Shown one piece after another: positions 34,548-44,806 of a DNA stretch of 64,000 nucleotides (the first letter of the stretch is position 1; each line of letters starts with the position of its first letter). The notes beneath the pieces are model-generated. The model was not told the origin of the DNA, did no database searches, and was given only the letters and a program-made list of their open reading frames with translations. The position numbers and the translations under genes are program-made. Origin of the DNA: Burkholderia cepacia ATCC 25416. GTDB lineage: Bacteria; Pseudomonadota; Gammaproteobacteria; Burkholderiales; Burkholderiaceae. Where the stretch lies: assembly GCF_001411495.1 (NCBI RefSeq), contig NZ_CP012981.1, positions 248,001-312,000 on the forward strand, in the 5' to 3' direction.

Positions 34548-35921
34548 ATGACCAAGAAAGTTTACGTAAAGACCTTCGGCTGCCAGATGAACGAGTACGA
34601 CTCGGACAAGATGGTGGACGTGCTGAATGCGGCCGAAGGCCTCGAAAAGACCGACACGCCTGAAGACGCGGACATCATCCTGTTCAACACGTGCTCGGTG
34701 CGCGAGAAGGCGCAGGAGAAGGTGTTCTCCGATCTCGGCCGCGTGCGCGAGCTGAAGGAAGCGAAGCCCGGCCTGCTGATCGGCGTCGGCGGCTGCGTCG
34801 CGAGCCAGGAAGGCGCGTCGATCGTGTCGCGTGCGCCGTACGTCGACCTCGTGTTCGGCCCGCAAACCCTGCACCGCCTGCCGCAGATGATCGACGCGCG
34901 CCGCGAGAGCGGCCGCGCGCAGGTCGACATCACCTTCCCCGAGATCGAGAAGTTCGACCACCTGCCGCCGGCGCGCGTCGAGGGGCCGAGCGCGTTCGTG
35001 TCGATCATGGAAGGCTGCTCGAAGTACTGCAGCTACTGCGTGGTGCCGTACACGCGCGGCGATGAAGTGTCGCGTCCGCTCGACGACGTGCTGACCGAAG
35101 TGGCCGGCCTCGCCGACCAGGGCGTGCGCGAAGTCACGCTGCTCGGCCAGAACGTGAATGCCTATCGGGGCGCGCTGGCGGCCGGCTCGTCCGAGATCGC
35201 CGATTTCGCGACGCTGATCGAATACGTCGCCGACATCCCCGGCATCGAGCGGATCCGCTACACGACGTCGCACCCGAAGGAATTCACGCAGCGGCTGATC
35301 GACACCTACGCGAAGGTGCCGAAGCTCGTGAGCCACCTGCACCTGCCCGTGCAGCACGGCTCCGACCGCATCCTGATGGCGATGAAGCGCGGCTACACGG
35401 TGCTCGAATACAAGTCGGTGATCCGCAAGCTGCGCGCGATCCGCCCGGACCTGTCGCTGTCGACCGACATGATCGTCGGCTTCCCCGGCGAGACCGAGGA
35501 GGATTTCGACAAGATGATGGCGCTCGTGCACGAGATGAGCTACGACACCAGCTTCTCGTTCATCTACAGCCCGCGCCCCGGCACGCCGGCCGCGAACCTG
35601 CACGACGACACGCCGCGTGAGGTGAAGCTCAAACGCCTGCAACATCTGCAGGCGACCATCGAGGAAAACGTCGCGCGCATCAGCCAGTCGATGGTCGGGA
35701 AGGTCGAGCGGATCCTCGTCGAGGGCCCGTCGCGCAAGGACCCGAACGAGCTCGCGGGCCGCACCGAGAACAACCGGGTCGTGAATTTCCCGGCGCCGCT
35801 CGCGTCGCACCCGCGCCTGATCGGCCAGATGATCGACGTGAAGATCAACCACGCGTACCCGCATTCGCTGCGCGGCGAGCTCGTGCTCGTGAGCGACGAC
35901 GCGAGCGCGGCCACGCACTGA
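34548..35921 (+). CDS. miaB: tRNA-2-methylthio-N6-dimethylallyladenosine synthase MiaB
   Basis: The 457-residue radical SAM enzyme has the N-terminal UPF0004 domain with the auxiliary cluster cysteines ([25 protein letters not shown]). The radical SAM site follows, [16 protein letters not shown], with the CxxxCxxC cluster near residues 155-165, and a C-terminal TRAM domain from about 375. It adds the methylthio group to i6A37 of tRNAs that read UNN codons. The start [20 protein letters not shown] is canonical. It heads the conserved row miaB, phoH, ybeY, corC, lnt; the phoH start is 25 bases after its stop, so the first two are likely cotranscribed. Confidence 0.97.
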   Translation: MTKKVYVKTFGCQMNEYDSDKMVDVLNAAEGLEKTDTPEDADIILFNTCSVREKAQEKVFSDLGRVRELKEAKPGLLIGVGGCVASQEGASIVSRAPYVDLVFGPQTLHRLPQMIDARRESGRAQVDITFPEIEKFDHLPPARVEGPSAFVSIMEGCSKYCSYCVVPYTRGDEVSRPLDDVLTEVAGLADQGVREVTLLGQNVNAYRGALAAGSSEIADFATLIEYVADIPGIERIRYTTSHPKEFTQRLIDTYAKVPKLVSHLHLPVQHGSDRILMAMKRGYTVLEYKSVIRKLRAIRPDLSLSTDMIVGFPGETEEDFDKMMALVHEMSYDTSFSFIYSPRPGTPAANLHDDTPREVKLKRLQHLQATIEENVARISQSMVGKVERILVEGPSRKDPNELAGRTENNRVVNFPAPLASHPRLIGQMIDVKINHAYPHSLRGELVLVSDDASAATH

Positions 35922-35946
35922 CGTTCCACTGGAGCCCGACGCCACT

Positions 35947-36993
35947 TTGAAGCCGACCCAAGCACTGGAATTCGTCGCGCCGCGCGACGACAACGCGCGC
36001 CTCGCCAACCTCTGCGGCCCGCTCGACGAGAACCTGCGGCAGATCGAACAGGCGCTCGACGTCACGCTCGCGCGGCGCGGCCACCGGATCGCGATCCGCG
36101 GGCGCGGCGCCAAGCTCGCGCTCGCCGCGCTCGAGAACTTCTACAACCGCGCGCGCGATGCGCTGTCGGTCGACGACATCCAGCTCGCGCTGGTCGAAGT
36201 GCGCCACACGGGCGGCAACGGCCGCCAGGACACGATCGACGTGCGCTTCCGCGGCGACCCCGACCATCCGTTCGACGACCCCGTCGTCCAGCTCGACGCC
36301 AGCGAGCCGGACGAGGAGCCCGCGCCGAAGCTCTACACGCGGCGTGCCGACCTGCGCGGCCGCACGCCGGCGCAGCGCGAATACCTGAAGCAGATCCTGT
36401 CGCACGACGTGACGTTCGGCATCGGGCCGGCCGGCACCGGCAAGACCTACCTCGCGGTCGCCTGCGCGGTCGACGCGCTCGAGCGCGACCAGGTCAAGCG
36501 GATCGTGCTGACGCGCCCGGCCGTCGAGGCCGGCGAGCGGCTCGGCTTCCTGCCGGGCGATCTCGCGCAGAAGGTCGACCCGTACCTGCGTCCGCTGTAC
36601 GACGCGCTGTACGACCTGCTCGGTTTCGACAAGACGGCGAAGATGTTCGAACGCCAGATGATCGAGATCGCGCCGCTCGCGTACATGCGCGGCCGCACGC
36701 TGAACCACGCGTTCATCATCCTCGACGAGGCGCAGAACACGACGCCCGAGCAGATGAAGATGTTCCTCACGCGGATCGGCTTCGGCTCGAAGGCGGTCGT
36801 GACCGGCGACACGAGCCAGGTCGACCTGCCGCGCGGCCACAAGAGCGGCCTCGTCGAGGCGCAGCAGGTGCTCGGCGGCGTGCGCGGCATCGCGCTCACG
36901 CGCTTCACGAGCGCGGACGTCGTGCGCCATCCGCTCGTCGCGCGCATCGTCGAGGCGTACGACGAATTCCACGCGCAGCACCAGGACGGCTGA
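35947..36993 (+). CDS. ybeZ: PhoH family ATPase (YbeZ)
   Basis: The 348-residue P-loop protein starts with TTG ([11 protein letters not shown]). It carries Walker [14 protein letters not shown] at about residue 160 and Walker [10 protein letters not shown] (about 256), the core of the PhoH domain. A KH-like RNA-binding segment occupies residues 30-90 ([20 protein letters not shown]). YbeZ acts with YbeY in ribosome quality control and 16S maturation, and the genes are adjacent here. A stem with seven T residues follows the gene, which may separate it from ybeY. An alternative downstream start would lose the conserved N-terminus, so the TTG is preferred. Confidence 0.93.
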   Translation: MKPTQALEFVAPRDDNARLANLCGPLDENLRQIEQALDVTLARRGHRIAIRGRGAKLALAALENFYNRARDALSVDDIQLALVEVRHTGGNGRQDTIDVRFRGDPDHPFDDPVVQLDASEPDEEPAPKLYTRRADLRGRTPAQREYLKQILSHDVTFGIGPAGTGKTYLAVACAVDALERDQVKRIVLTRPAVEAGERLGFLPGDLAQKVDPYLRPLYDALYDLLGFDKTAKMFERQMIEIAPLAYMRGRTLNHAFIILDEAQNTTPEQMKMFLTRIGFGSKAVVTGDTSQVDLPRGHKSGLVEAQQVLGGVRGIALTRFTSADVVRHPLVARIVEAYDEFHAQHQDG

Positions 36994-37029
36994 CCGGCCG
37001 GCGGCACCTGCACGCCGCCCCGGCCTGAC

Positions 37030-37070
37030 AGCCCGGCCCGGCCCGCCAGACGGCGCGCCGGGCTTTTTTT
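37030..37070 (+). terminator. Rho-independent terminator between phoH and ybeY
   Basis: The stem AGCCCGGC/GCCGGGCT with a 19-base loop ends in seven T residues, 37 bases after the phoH stop. It implies that ybeY and later genes have a separate promoter or depend on readthrough. Confidence 0.7.
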
Positions 37071-37101
37071 CGCCTGCGTGAATTCGGGTGCGATCGGCCG
37101 T

Positions 37102-37114
37102 TTGGTGTATCCTC
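37102..37114 (+). promoter_or_regulatory. Repeated 12-bp motif ahead of ybeY, candidate promoter
   Basis: The 12-mer TTGGTGTATCCT occurs here, 27 bases before ybeY, and again at 39028-39039 before corC. It contains a TATCCT -10-like core. Identical copies before two genes of the same conserved row suggest a shared promoter element. This is inference from two copies. Confidence 0.35.
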
Positions 37115-37140
37115 AACGCGTCCTAATCGCCGCACGCGTC

Positions 37141-37917
37141 ATGAAATCCTCCCGTTCCCGCAAGTCCGGGCGCGCCCAGTCCGCCGCGCCCGCCTCCCCC
37201 CGCCTTTCGCTGTTCGATGCGAAAGGCAAGGCCCGGACCGTCAACGCGCAAGGGCTGCGCATCGACTTCCCCGACGGCCGCAGCCTGATGTTCGACCTGT
37301 CGGGCAGCTCCGGGGAAGCCGCCGTCGCGATCGTCGCGCAGCACAACGATCCGGCCATGCGCGCGAAGATCGCGCTGCAGCCCGAGCACTACGACAGCGT
37401 GACGCTGCACGTGGGCGCCGAGCCCGCACCGCGCGAGGACGACACCGAAGACGCACTGCGCGAGCCGGAGCTCGACCTGTCCGTGCAGTACGGCGACGAG
37501 ATCACGAGCGACGTGCGCAAGACGCTGCCCAAGCGCAAGCTGATCGCCGAATGGCTCGAACCGGCGCTGTTCGCCAGCGCGCAGTTCACGGTGCGCTTCG
37601 TCGGCGAAGAAGAAGGCCGCACGCTGAACGCCGGCTACCGCCACAAGGACTATCCGACCAACGTGTTGACCTTCGCGTACGACGCGGCGCCCGACGGCAC
37701 CGTGATCGGCGACCTCGTGCTGTGCTGCCCGGTCGTCGAGAAGGAAGCGCACGACCAGGACAAGCCGCTCACCGCCCATTACGCGCACCTGCTGGTGCAC
37801 GGCGCGCTGCACGCGCAGGGCTACGACCACGAGACGAGCGACGAGGACGCAGCCGAAATGGAAGCGCTCGAAGTCGACATCCTCGCGAAGCTGGGCTTCC
37901 CGAACCCGTACCAGTAA
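37141..37917 (+). CDS. ybeY: Endoribonuclease YbeY, with long N-terminal extension
   Basis: The 258-residue product is far longer than E. coli YbeY (155). The C-terminal half is the canonical metal-dependent RNase: [18 protein letters not shown] and the zinc motif HxxxHxxxxxH at His220, His224 and His230 ([13 protein letters not shown]). YbeY trims 16S rRNA and takes part in late ribosome quality control, working with the PhoH-type protein encoded upstream. The first about 100 residues (including [21 protein letters not shown] and [20 protein letters not shown]) form an extra region that I cannot assign. The start used gives MKSSRSRK; an internal ATG within [11 protein letters not shown] would give a shorter form. 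chaC begins 13 bases after the stop. Confidence 0.93.
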   Translation: MKSSRSRKSGRAQSAAPASPRLSLFDAKGKARTVNAQGLRIDFPDGRSLMFDLSGSSGEAAVAIVAQHNDPAMRAKIALQPEHYDSVTLHVGAEPAPREDDTEDALREPELDLSVQYGDEITSDVRKTLPKRKLIAEWLEPALFASAQFTVRFVGEEEGRTLNAGYRHKDYPTNVLTFAYDAAPDGTVIGDLVLCCPVVEKEAHDQDKPLTAHYAHLLVHGALHAQGYDHETSDEDAAEMEALEVDILAKLGFPNPYQ

Positions 37918-37929
37918 GCCGTCCGCACG

Positions 37930-38562
37930 ATGCGCAACGCCGCGACGCTCTCGCCCGCCTACCCGCCGTCGATCGGCGACGGGCGCCTGCTGACGGAAGA
38001 CGAACTCGCGGCGTCGCTCGCGCACACGATGCGCGACTGGGACGGCCGCCAGGATCTGTGGCTGTTCGGCTATGGCTCGCTGATCTGGAACCCGGGGCTG
38101 CCGACCGTCGCAGCCATACGCGGCAAGGTGCACGGCTATCATCGCGGGCTCTACCTGTGGTCGCGCGTGAACCGCGGCACACCCGAACGCCCCGGCCTCG
38201 TGCTCGCGCTCGATCGCGGCGGCTCGTGCTCGGGCATCGCGTTCCGGCTCGCCGGCCCGACCGCGCAACCGCACCTCGAAACGTTGTGGAAACGCGAGAT
38301 GCCGATGGGTTCGTACCGGCCCGCGTGGCTGCCGTGCTCGCTCGAGAACGGCGAGCGCGTGAACGCACTCGCGTTCGTGATGCGCCGCGAAGCGCCGACC
38401 TATACGGGCAAGCTGTCCGACCCCGTCGTCAAGGAAGTGTTCAGTTGCGCGGCCGGCCGCTACGGCACGACGCTCGACTACGTCAGCCGCACGGTCGACG
38501 CGCTGCGCGCGAGCGGCATCCCCGATCGCGCGCTGGAAGGGCTGCTCGCGCGATGCCGGTGA
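37930..38562 (+). CDS. chaC: ChaC-type gamma-glutamylcyclotransferase
   Basis: The 210-residue protein contains the cyclotransferase signature LFGYGSLIWNPG (substrate-binding loop YGSL, about residue 47) and the conserved GLYLWSRVNRGTPERPGLVLALDRGG segment. A central Glu in KREM is the expected catalytic region. ChaC proteins cleave glutathione to 5-oxoproline and Cys-Gly in the cytoplasm. It starts 13 bases after ybeY on the same strand, so it may be expressed with it; it is an addition to the usual ybeY-corC neighbourhood. The start ATG is the only good one near the family N-terminus. Confidence 0.92.
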   Translation: MRNAATLSPAYPPSIGDGRLLTEDELAASLAHTMRDWDGRQDLWLFGYGSLIWNPGLPTVAAIRGKVHGYHRGLYLWSRVNRGTPERPGLVLALDRGGSCSGIAFRLAGPTAQPHLETLWKREMPMGSYRPAWLPCSLENGERVNALAFVMRREAPTYTGKLSDPVVKEVFSCAAGRYGTTLDYVSRTVDALRASGIPDRALEGLLARCR

Positions 38563-38632
38563 CGCGGCACGGCGCCCGGCTCGCCGCCACGCGCTGCCGC
38601 GCCGTGGGCACATTCTTGCGAGGGCAAGACCG

Positions 38633-38782
38633 ATGAAATCGTCTCGCTGGTCGCGTTGCAGGGTTGCCGCGCTGATCGTCGCCGCGAGCGTCGCGCTGTC
38701 CGGCTGCGGAATACTCGGCTGCGGCGGCGCCGCGACCAACGGCGCGGCCGCCGGCGGCTGCTCGGCCGGCATGCGGTTCTGA
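38633..38782 (+). CDS. Small Gly/Ala-rich putative lipoprotein (49 aa)
   Basis: A short gene encodes MKSSRWSRCRVAALIVAAS and continues VALSGCGILGCGGAAT. The basic start, hydrophobic core and lipobox LSGC predict a lipoprotein with Cys25 lipidated; the mature part has only 25 residues, mainly Gly, Ala and Cys. GAGGGCAAGACC supplies a Shine-Dalgarno at good spacing. It lies 70 bases after chaC and on the same strand. Small lipoproteins of this kind are common in Burkholderia and their roles are unknown. The end MRF is not conserved to my knowledge. Confidence 0.65.
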   Translation: MKSSRWSRCRVAALIVAASVALSGCGILGCGGAATNGAAAGGCSAGMRF

Positions 38783-39086
38783 ACCGCGGCCGGGCGAAGC
38801 CCGCGTGCGGCAGAATGCCGCCGCTCACCGCCTCGGCCGAACGCTTTTCCGCGTCACGGCTCCGCTTCCCCTCCGCACCCGTTTTTTTCGCCGCTGCCCT
38901 GCCGCCCTTTTCTGGGATAGGATGGACGCGAGGACGATGCCGCGCCCGGCGCGGCCGTCCGAGAGGGGGCCCGTACGCGCTGCCCACCCTGGCCGTGCGG
39001 CCGGTGTGACACGGTCGCGTCGTGCCCTTGGTGTATCCTTGCCTACTCCGTGACAGCGCGCTCCGGCATGACCCGGGCGCACCACC
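38783..39086. other. Intergenic region before corC
   Basis: About 304 bases without a supported gene. It holds the second copy of TTGGTGTATCCT (39028-39039) ahead of corC, so it is mainly a promoter region. Confidence 0.45.
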
Positions 39087-39974
39087 ATGAACGATTCGTA
39101 TCCCAGTCGTAAGCCAACCGACAAACCGCAAGAAAAGCGCTCGCTGCTCGAGCGCCTGACCGACTTCATCTCGCCCGAGCCCGAATCCCGCGGCGAGCTG
39201 CTGGAAATCCTCCAGGACGCCCACGAACGCAACCTGATCGACGCCGATTCGCTGTCGATGATCGAAGGCGTGTTCCAGGTGTCCGACCTGTGCGCGCGCG
39301 ACATCATGGTGCCGCGCGCACAGATGGACGCGATCAACATCGCCGACAAGCCCGAGGATTTCATCCCGTTCGTCCTCGAAAAGGCGCACTCGCGCTACCC
39401 CGTGTACGAGGAGAACCGCGACAACGTCATTGGCGTGCTGCTCGCGAAGGACCTGCTGCGTTTCTATGCCGAAGAGGAATTCGACGTGCGCGGGATGCTG
39501 CGCCCGGCCGTGTTCATTCCCGAATCGAAGCGCCTGAACGTGCTGCTGCACGACTTCCGCGTGAACCGCAACCACCTCGCGATCGTCGTCGACGAATACG
39601 GCGGCGTCGCGGGCCTGATCACGATCGAGGACGTGCTCGAGCAGATCGTCGGCGACATCGAGGACGAATACGATTTCGACGAGGAAGCCGGCAACATCAT
39701 CTCGGGGCCCGACGGCCGCTACCGCGTGCGTGCGCTCACCGAGATCGAACAGTTCAACGAGACGTTCGGCACCGATTTCCCGGATGACGAAGTCGATACG
39801 ATCGGCGGGCTGATCACGCATCATTTCGGCCGCGTCCCGCATCGCGGCGAGAAGCTGCAGCTCGGCAACCTCGTGTTCGAGATCCAGCGCGGCGATGCGC
39901 GCCAGGTCCACGTGCTGCTGGTGCGCCGCAACCCGCTCGCCAGCCGTCGCGCCGAAACCTCGCACGAGGACTGA
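39087..39974 (+). CDS. corC: CorC/HlyC-type CBS-domain protein
   Basis: The 295-residue cytoplasmic protein has two CBS domains (about residues 70-130 and 135-190; RDIMVPRAQMDAI and FIPESKRLNVLLHDF) and a C-terminal CorC_HlyC transporter-associated domain (about 210-285; FGTDFPDDEVDTIGGLITHH). No membrane segments, unlike the longer family members. YbeX/CorC was linked to Mg2+/Co2+ efflux with CorA and, more recently, to ribosome function. It lies between ybeY and lnt as in many proteobacteria. The lnt start is 52 bases after its stop. Confidence 0.93.
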   Translation: MNDSYPSRKPTDKPQEKRSLLERLTDFISPEPESRGELLEILQDAHERNLIDADSLSMIEGVFQVSDLCARDIMVPRAQMDAINIADKPEDFIPFVLEKAHSRYPVYEENRDNVIGVLLAKDLLRFYAEEEFDVRGMLRPAVFIPESKRLNVLLHDFRVNRNHLAIVVDEYGGVAGLITIEDVLEQIVGDIEDEYDFDEEAGNIISGPDGRYRVRALTEIEQFNETFGTDFPDDEVDTIGGLITHHFGRVPHRGEKLQLGNLVFEIQRGDARQVHVLLVRRNPLASRRAETSHED

Positions 39975-40026
39975 CCGTCGCGCGCCAGCCGCGCGTTCCA
40001 CAACCGCTCGCCCACTTTCGCTTCAC

Positions 40027-41715
40027 ATGGACGATCCGATCCTGTCCCGCCCGGCTGGCGGCCTTCTCGCGCCGCCTCCCGGGCGCGCGCTGCCGCGCTG
40101 GCACTACCCGGCCGCGCTGCTCGCCGGCGCCGCCAATACGCTCAGCTTCGCGCCGACGCCGCATGGCGGCTGGCTGCAACTCGTCGTATTCGTCTGGTTT
40201 TTCGCGCAGCTCACGCGCACCGCGAGCTGGCGCAGCGCCGCGCTCACCGGCGGCGCGTTCGGCTTCGGCAACTTCATCAGCGGCATCTGGTGGCTCTACA
40301 TCAGCATGCACGTCTACGGCGAGATGGCCGCACCACTCGCGGGCGGCGCGCTCGTGCTGTTCTCGCTGTACCTGTCGCTGTACCCGGCGTTCTCCGCCGG
40401 GCTGTGGTCGTTCTGCGCAGGCCATGCGTGGCATCGCCGCACGCCCGACCCGAGGCCGTTTTCGCCGACCTGGCACGGCGCATTCGCATTCGCGAGCGCA
40501 TGGGCACTCGGCGAATGGCTGCGCGGCACTGTCTTCACCGGCTTCCCGTGGCTCGCAAGCGGCTATCCGCAGGTCGACGGCCCGTTCGCGGGCTTCGCGC
40601 CGGTCGCCGGGGTGTACGGGATCGCGTGGGTACTCGCGTTGTTCGCCGCGCTCGTCGTGCAGGCGCTCGCCGCCGCCCGGCCGTCGCCGCTCGCCGAACC
40701 CCGTGCCGGCAATGTGCGCGTGCGCATCGCCGCGCCGGCCGGCATCGCGGTCGCGCTGATCGCGGCCGGTCTCGGGCTGTCGCAGGTCACGTGGACCGTG
40801 CCCGCGAACGCGCCGCTCACCGTGCGGCTGCTGCAGGGCAACGTGAAGCAGGACATCAAGTTCGAGGAAGCGGGCATCGACGCGGCGATCAAGATGTACA
40901 CGCAGATGATCGTCGAGAAGCCGGCCGACCTGATCGTCACGCCCGAAACCGCGATCGCGGTGATGATCCAGGAGTTGCCCGAGCCGTTCGCCGTCGCGAT
41001 CCGCAAGTTCAGCGACACGACGGGCTCGGCCGTGCTGTTCGGCGCGGTCGGCGCATCGGTGACCGAGGACGGCCACTACGTCGACTATACGAACAGCCTG
41101 TACGGCGTGACGCCGAATTCGCGCGACATCTATCACTACGACAAGCACCACCTCGTGCCCTTCGGCGAATTCATCCCGTGGGGCTTCCGGTGGTTCGTCG
41201 ACCTGATGAAGATGCCGCTCGGCGACTTCGCGCGCGGCGCGCCGGTGCAGAAGCCGTTCCTCGTGCACAACCAGCCGGTGATGGCCGACATCTGCTATGA
41301 GGACTTGTTCGGCGAGGAAATCGCCGCGACGATCCGCGACAACCCGCAGCCGCCGGGCGTGCTCGTCAACGTGACGAACCTCGCGTGGTTCGGCGACACG
41401 ATCGCGCTCGACCAGCACCTGCAGATCGCGCGGATGCGCTCGCTCGAGACGGGCCGGCCGATGCTGCGCTCGACCAACACGGGGATGACGGCCGCGATCG
41501 ATGCGCGCGGCCGCGTGCTCGGCCAGCTGAAACCATTCACGATCGGCTCGCTCGACGTGCGGATCGAAGGCACGAGCGGCTTCACGCCTTACGTGACGAG
41601 CGGCAACAACATCGTGCTCGCGGTGTCGTTCGTACTGCTCGCGTTCGGCTTCACGTTCGGCCCCGGGCTGCGCCGGCGCAACGGCCGGAACAACGGCGAC
41701 GCCCCGCCGCAATGA
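40027..41715 (+). CDS. lnt: Apolipoprotein N-acyltransferase
   Basis: The 562-residue inner membrane enzyme has about seven N-terminal and one C-terminal hydrophobic segments around a periplasmic carbon-nitrogen hydrolase domain. The catalytic triad is visible: Glu in VTPETAIAV, Lys in YDKHHLVPFGEF and Cys in DICYEDLFGEE. It adds the third acyl chain to the N-terminal Cys of lipoproteins, the last step of lipoprotein maturation. The ATG gives MDDPILSRPAGG; the frame is open upstream into corC, but no better start occurs there. It is the last gene of the ybeY-corC-lnt row and is followed by a convergent gene. Confidence 0.95.
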   Translation: MDDPILSRPAGGLLAPPPGRALPRWHYPAALLAGAANTLSFAPTPHGGWLQLVVFVWFFAQLTRTASWRSAALTGGAFGFGNFISGIWWLYISMHVYGEMAAPLAGGALVLFSLYLSLYPAFSAGLWSFCAGHAWHRRTPDPRPFSPTWHGAFAFASAWALGEWLRGTVFTGFPWLASGYPQVDGPFAGFAPVAGVYGIAWVLALFAALVVQALAAARPSPLAEPRAGNVRVRIAAPAGIAVALIAAGLGLSQVTWTVPANAPLTVRLLQGNVKQDIKFEEAGIDAAIKMYTQMIVEKPADLIVTPETAIAVMIQELPEPFAVAIRKFSDTTGSAVLFGAVGASVTEDGHYVDYTNSLYGVTPNSRDIYHYDKHHLVPFGEFIPWGFRWFVDLMKMPLGDFARGAPVQKPFLVHNQPVMADICYEDLFGEEIAATIRDNPQPPGVLVNVTNLAWFGDTIALDQHLQIARMRSLETGRPMLRSTNTGMTAAIDARGRVLGQLKPFTIGSLDVRIEGTSGFTPYVTSGNNIVLAVSFVLLAFGFTFGPGLRRRNGRNNGDAPPQ

Positions 41716-41793
41716 TGCGGTACGCCGCCGCTGCGCAGCGCGTAGTGGCGGCCGCCGCATGCAGCGGCCCTCGAGCGCGAACCGGCCGGCCGC

Positions 41794-43458
41794 TCAGCCC
41801 TGCCGGGCCGACTCCGCCGACACTGCCGCCTGAACCGGTTGCGCAGAAAGGCGCCGCAGGTCGCGGCTCACCTTCTCCATCACCGGCTCCCACGCGCCGA
41901 ACGCCGGCTGCCGGTACAGTGTCGCGGTCGGGTACCACGGACTGTCCGTGCGTTCGAGCAGCCAAGGCCAGTGCGGATTCACGTCGAGCAGCACCCACGT
42001 GCGCGCGCCGAGCGCGCCCGCCAGGTGCGCGACCGACGTGCACACGGTGATCACCAGATCCAGCGCGCCGATGAACGCGGCCGTATCGTCGAAGCTCGTC
42101 AGTTCCGCCGTGAAGTCCTCGATCGCGAAGCCGGCCGCGCGCGCCGCCGCGACATCCGCCTGCGCACCCGGCTGCAGCGAATGAAACGCGACGCCGTCGA
42201 TCCCGCGGAACGCGTCGGCATAACGCTCGAGCCCGACGCGCCGGAACGGATTGCGCTGGTGCCCCGCGCTGCCGGTCCACACGAGCCCGACCTTCAGCCG
42301 GCTGTCGCCCGCGAGCCGCGCGCGCCACGCGTCGCGCGCGAGCGGATCGGTATGCAGGTACGGCACCGACGACGCGAGCGTCGACGCTTCCATGCCGAGC
42401 ATCAGCGGCAGGCCGATCAGCGGTATTTCGTAATCGAAGGCGGGCAGCACGTCGACGCCGCCGCCCGCGCTGAACGCATCCGCATGCGCGCCGAGGCTGC
42501 GCTGCATCAGCGTGCCCACCTGCGGGAACGTGTTCCATATGAGCCGGCCGCCCTCGCGATGCACGCGCTCGGCGAGCGGCGCGACGAAGCGGCAGAACTG
42601 CAGCACGTCGCCGAGCCCCTGCTCGCCCCACACGAGCAGCGTCTTGCCGGCGAGCGGCTCGCCCTGCCAGCGCGGGCCCGGCAGCACCGGCCGGCGGCCG
42701 CGCAACTCGCCCGCGCCGTCCCAGCGCGCCTCGTGGCCGCGCCAGCCGGCCGCATGGTTGCCGCGCACGAGCTGGATGATCGCCAGGTTGAAACGGTAGG
42801 ACGCGTCGTCGGGCGCCAGCTCGCACGCGCGCGCCGCGCAGCGCTCGGCATCGTCCCAGCGCTGCGCCTCCTTCATCGCCATCGCGACGTTGTTCATCGC
42901 GAGCGCGTTGTCGGGCGCGAGCTCCACGAGCCGCGCGGCGCACGCGAGCGCGCCGTCCAGGTCGTGCGTCGCGATCCGCGCGACGACGAGGTTGATCCAT
43001 GCCTGCACGTCGCGCGGATCGGCGCGCACGGCCGCGTCGAGCAGCGCGATCTCCTCCGCGCGGTCGCTGCCCGACAGCCGCAGCGCGATCGCGAGGTTGT
43101 TGCGCAGCGACGGCCGCTCGGCGTCGAGCGCCAGCGCCGCGCGATACGGCGCCACGGCGTCCGCGTGACGACCCGCCATCTGCAGCGCGTAGCCGAGATT
43201 GAAGTACGCGGTCGCGCCCGGCTGCACGCGCGCCGCGCATTCGGCGAGCGCGACCGCATCGGCCGTGCGCTGCCGCGTGAGGAGCGCGCCGGTGAGCTGC
43301 GCGAGCGCATCGGCGTCGACCGCATGCAGGTGCGCGGCGGCGGCCAGCCACAGATCGTGCGCGGCGGCCTCGCCGCGCGCCTGCGCGTCGGCGGCCTGCC
43401 CGAGCAGCGCGAGGAAGGGCGGAAGCAGCGGAATGAGGATGTCGGTCGGATCGTCCAT
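41794..43458 (-). CDS. TPR protein with C-terminal glycosyltransferase-like domain
   Basis: The 554-residue protein has about six tetratricopeptide repeats in residues 20-280 (for example [59 protein letters not shown]). A GT-B-like domain follows in about 300-540: [40 protein letters not shown], and [20 protein letters not shown]. The last block resembles the nucleotide-sugar site of family 9 heptosyltransferases. Such TPR-GT proteins often glycosylate flagellar or surface proteins in the cytoplasm. It is on the opposite strand between lnt and glyQ, with neither as a functional partner. Start chosen at ATG giving [12 protein letters not shown]; substrate unknown. Confidence 0.85.
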   Translation of the reverse strand: MDDPTDILIPLLPPFLALLGQAADAQARGEAAAHDLWLAAAAHLHAVDADALAQLTGALLTRQRTADAVALAECAARVQPGATAYFNLGYALQMAGRHADAVAPYRAALALDAERPSLRNNLAIALRLSGSDRAEEIALLDAAVRADPRDVQAWINLVVARIATHDLDGALACAARLVELAPDNALAMNNVAMAMKEAQRWDDAERCAARACELAPDDASYRFNLAIIQLVRGNHAAGWRGHEARWDGAGELRGRRPVLPGPRWQGEPLAGKTLLVWGEQGLGDVLQFCRFVAPLAERVHREGGRLIWNTFPQVGTLMQRSLGAHADAFSAGGGVDVLPAFDYEIPLIGLPLMLGMEASTLASSVPYLHTDPLARDAWRARLAGDSRLKVGLVWTGSAGHQRNPFRRVGLERYADAFRGIDGVAFHSLQPGAQADVAAARAAGFAIEDFTAELTSFDDTAAFIGALDLVITVCTSVAHLAGALGARTWVLLDVNPHWPWLLERTDSPWYPTATLYRQPAFGAWEPVMEKVSRDLRRLSAQPVQAAVSAESARQG

Positions 43459-43779
43459 GCAGTCGGGATCGGCAAGCGGTGGCGCGGCACGCGCCGCGCG
43501 CACCGCAATACGCGCATCTTAACGCCCGTGCGAAGCCGTGCGGCACGCGCGTCGCGACCTGCCGCGCGCGGCCGCCCGGTGCGCGCCGGCCGCGCCCGCG
43601 CAGGCCGCCCGGACGGGGCCGACGGCACGCCCGCCCGCGTTCCGGCCGCATCCGCTCGCCGATCCGGTAAAATTACGCGTTTCAGCACACTAACAAGCCG
43701 CGCCGCCGCGCGAGCCGACTCTCCGGGCCCCGCCCGGAGTGCCGCCCGCAACGGAGCGCCAGCGCCACGAAGGCTCTTC
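43459..43779. other. Divergent spacer between TPR gene and glyQ
   Basis: About 320 bases with no gene. TAAAAT (43668-43673) in an otherwise G+C-rich context is a candidate -10 for glyQ, about 105 bases before its ATG; no clear -35 is paired with it. Confidence 0.4.
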
Positions 43780-44784
43780 ATGCTTACGTTTCAGCAAATC
43801 ATCCTGACGCTGCAGTCCTACTGGGACAAGCAGGGTTGCGCCCTGCTCCAGCCCATCGACATGGAAGTCGGTGCAGGCACGTCGCACGTGCACACGTTCC
43901 TGCGCGCGGTCGGCCCCGAGCCGTGGCGCGCCGCGTACGTACAGCCGTCGCGCCGCCCGAAGGACGGCCGCTACGGCGAGAACCCGAACCGCCTGCAGCA
44001 CTACTACCAGTACCAGGTCGTGCTCAAGCCGGCACCGGAAAACATCCTCGACCTGTACCTCGGCTCGCTCGAGGCGCTCGGCTTCGACCTGCAGCAGAAC
44101 GACGTGCGCTTCGTCGAGGACGACTGGGAAAACCCGACGCTCGGCGCGTGGGGCCTCGGCTGGGAAGTGTGGCTGAACGGGATGGAAGTCACGCAGTTCA
44201 CATATTTCCAGCAGGTCGGCGGCCTCGACTGCAAGCCGGTGCTCGGCGAGATCACGTACGGCCTCGAGCGCCTCGCGATGTACCTGCAGAAGGTCGAGAA
44301 CGTGTACGACCTCGTGTGGACCGAGTGGGAAGAGCAAGGCCCGAACGGCCCCGAGCTGCGCCGCCTGTCGTACGGCGACGTCTACCACCAGAATGAGGTC
44401 GAGCAGTCGACCTACAACTTCGAGCACGCGAACGTCGACCTGCTGTTCACGTTCTTCAACAGCTACGAAGCGGAAGCGAAGAAGATGATCGACGCGCAGC
44501 TCGCGCTGCCCGCGTACGAGCTCGTGCTCAAGGCCGGCCACACGTTCAACCTGCTGGACGCGCGCGGCGCGATCTCGGTCACCGAACGCGCGGCGTACAT
44601 CGGCCGCATCCGCGCGCTGTCGCGTCTCGTCGCACAGGCCTACTACGACTCGCGCGAGAAGCTCGGCTTCCCGATGCTCGGCAACCCGCCGGGCGTGCCG
44701 GGCCTCACCACCGACGCCCAGGATGCCGCCCAGCCGGCATGGGCGCCGCCGCTCAAGGTCGAACGCAAGATCGATCAGGACTGA
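43780..44784 (+). CDS. glyQ: Glycyl-tRNA synthetase alpha subunit
   Basis: The 334-residue class II synthetase subunit starts [20 protein letters not shown], includes the motif 2 region [27 protein letters not shown] and motif 3-like [14 protein letters not shown]. It is the catalytic alpha chain of the heterotetrameric (alpha2beta2) bacterial enzyme. The last 25 residues are extended compared with the E. coli chain. It is followed after 22 bases by glyS. The start is the only ATG giving the conserved N-terminus. Confidence 0.97.
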   Translation: MLTFQQIILTLQSYWDKQGCALLQPIDMEVGAGTSHVHTFLRAVGPEPWRAAYVQPSRRPKDGRYGENPNRLQHYYQYQVVLKPAPENILDLYLGSLEALGFDLQQNDVRFVEDDWENPTLGAWGLGWEVWLNGMEVTQFTYFQQVGGLDCKPVLGEITYGLERLAMYLQKVENVYDLVWTEWEEQGPNGPELRRLSYGDVYHQNEVEQSTYNFEHANVDLLFTFFNSYEAEAKKMIDAQLALPAYELVLKAGHTFNLLDARGAISVTERAAYIGRIRALSRLVAQAYYDSREKLGFPMLGNPPGVPGLTTDAQDAAQPAWAPPLKVERKIDQD

Positions 44785-44806
44785 CGAGACGAGATTCAAT
44801 CCAGAC

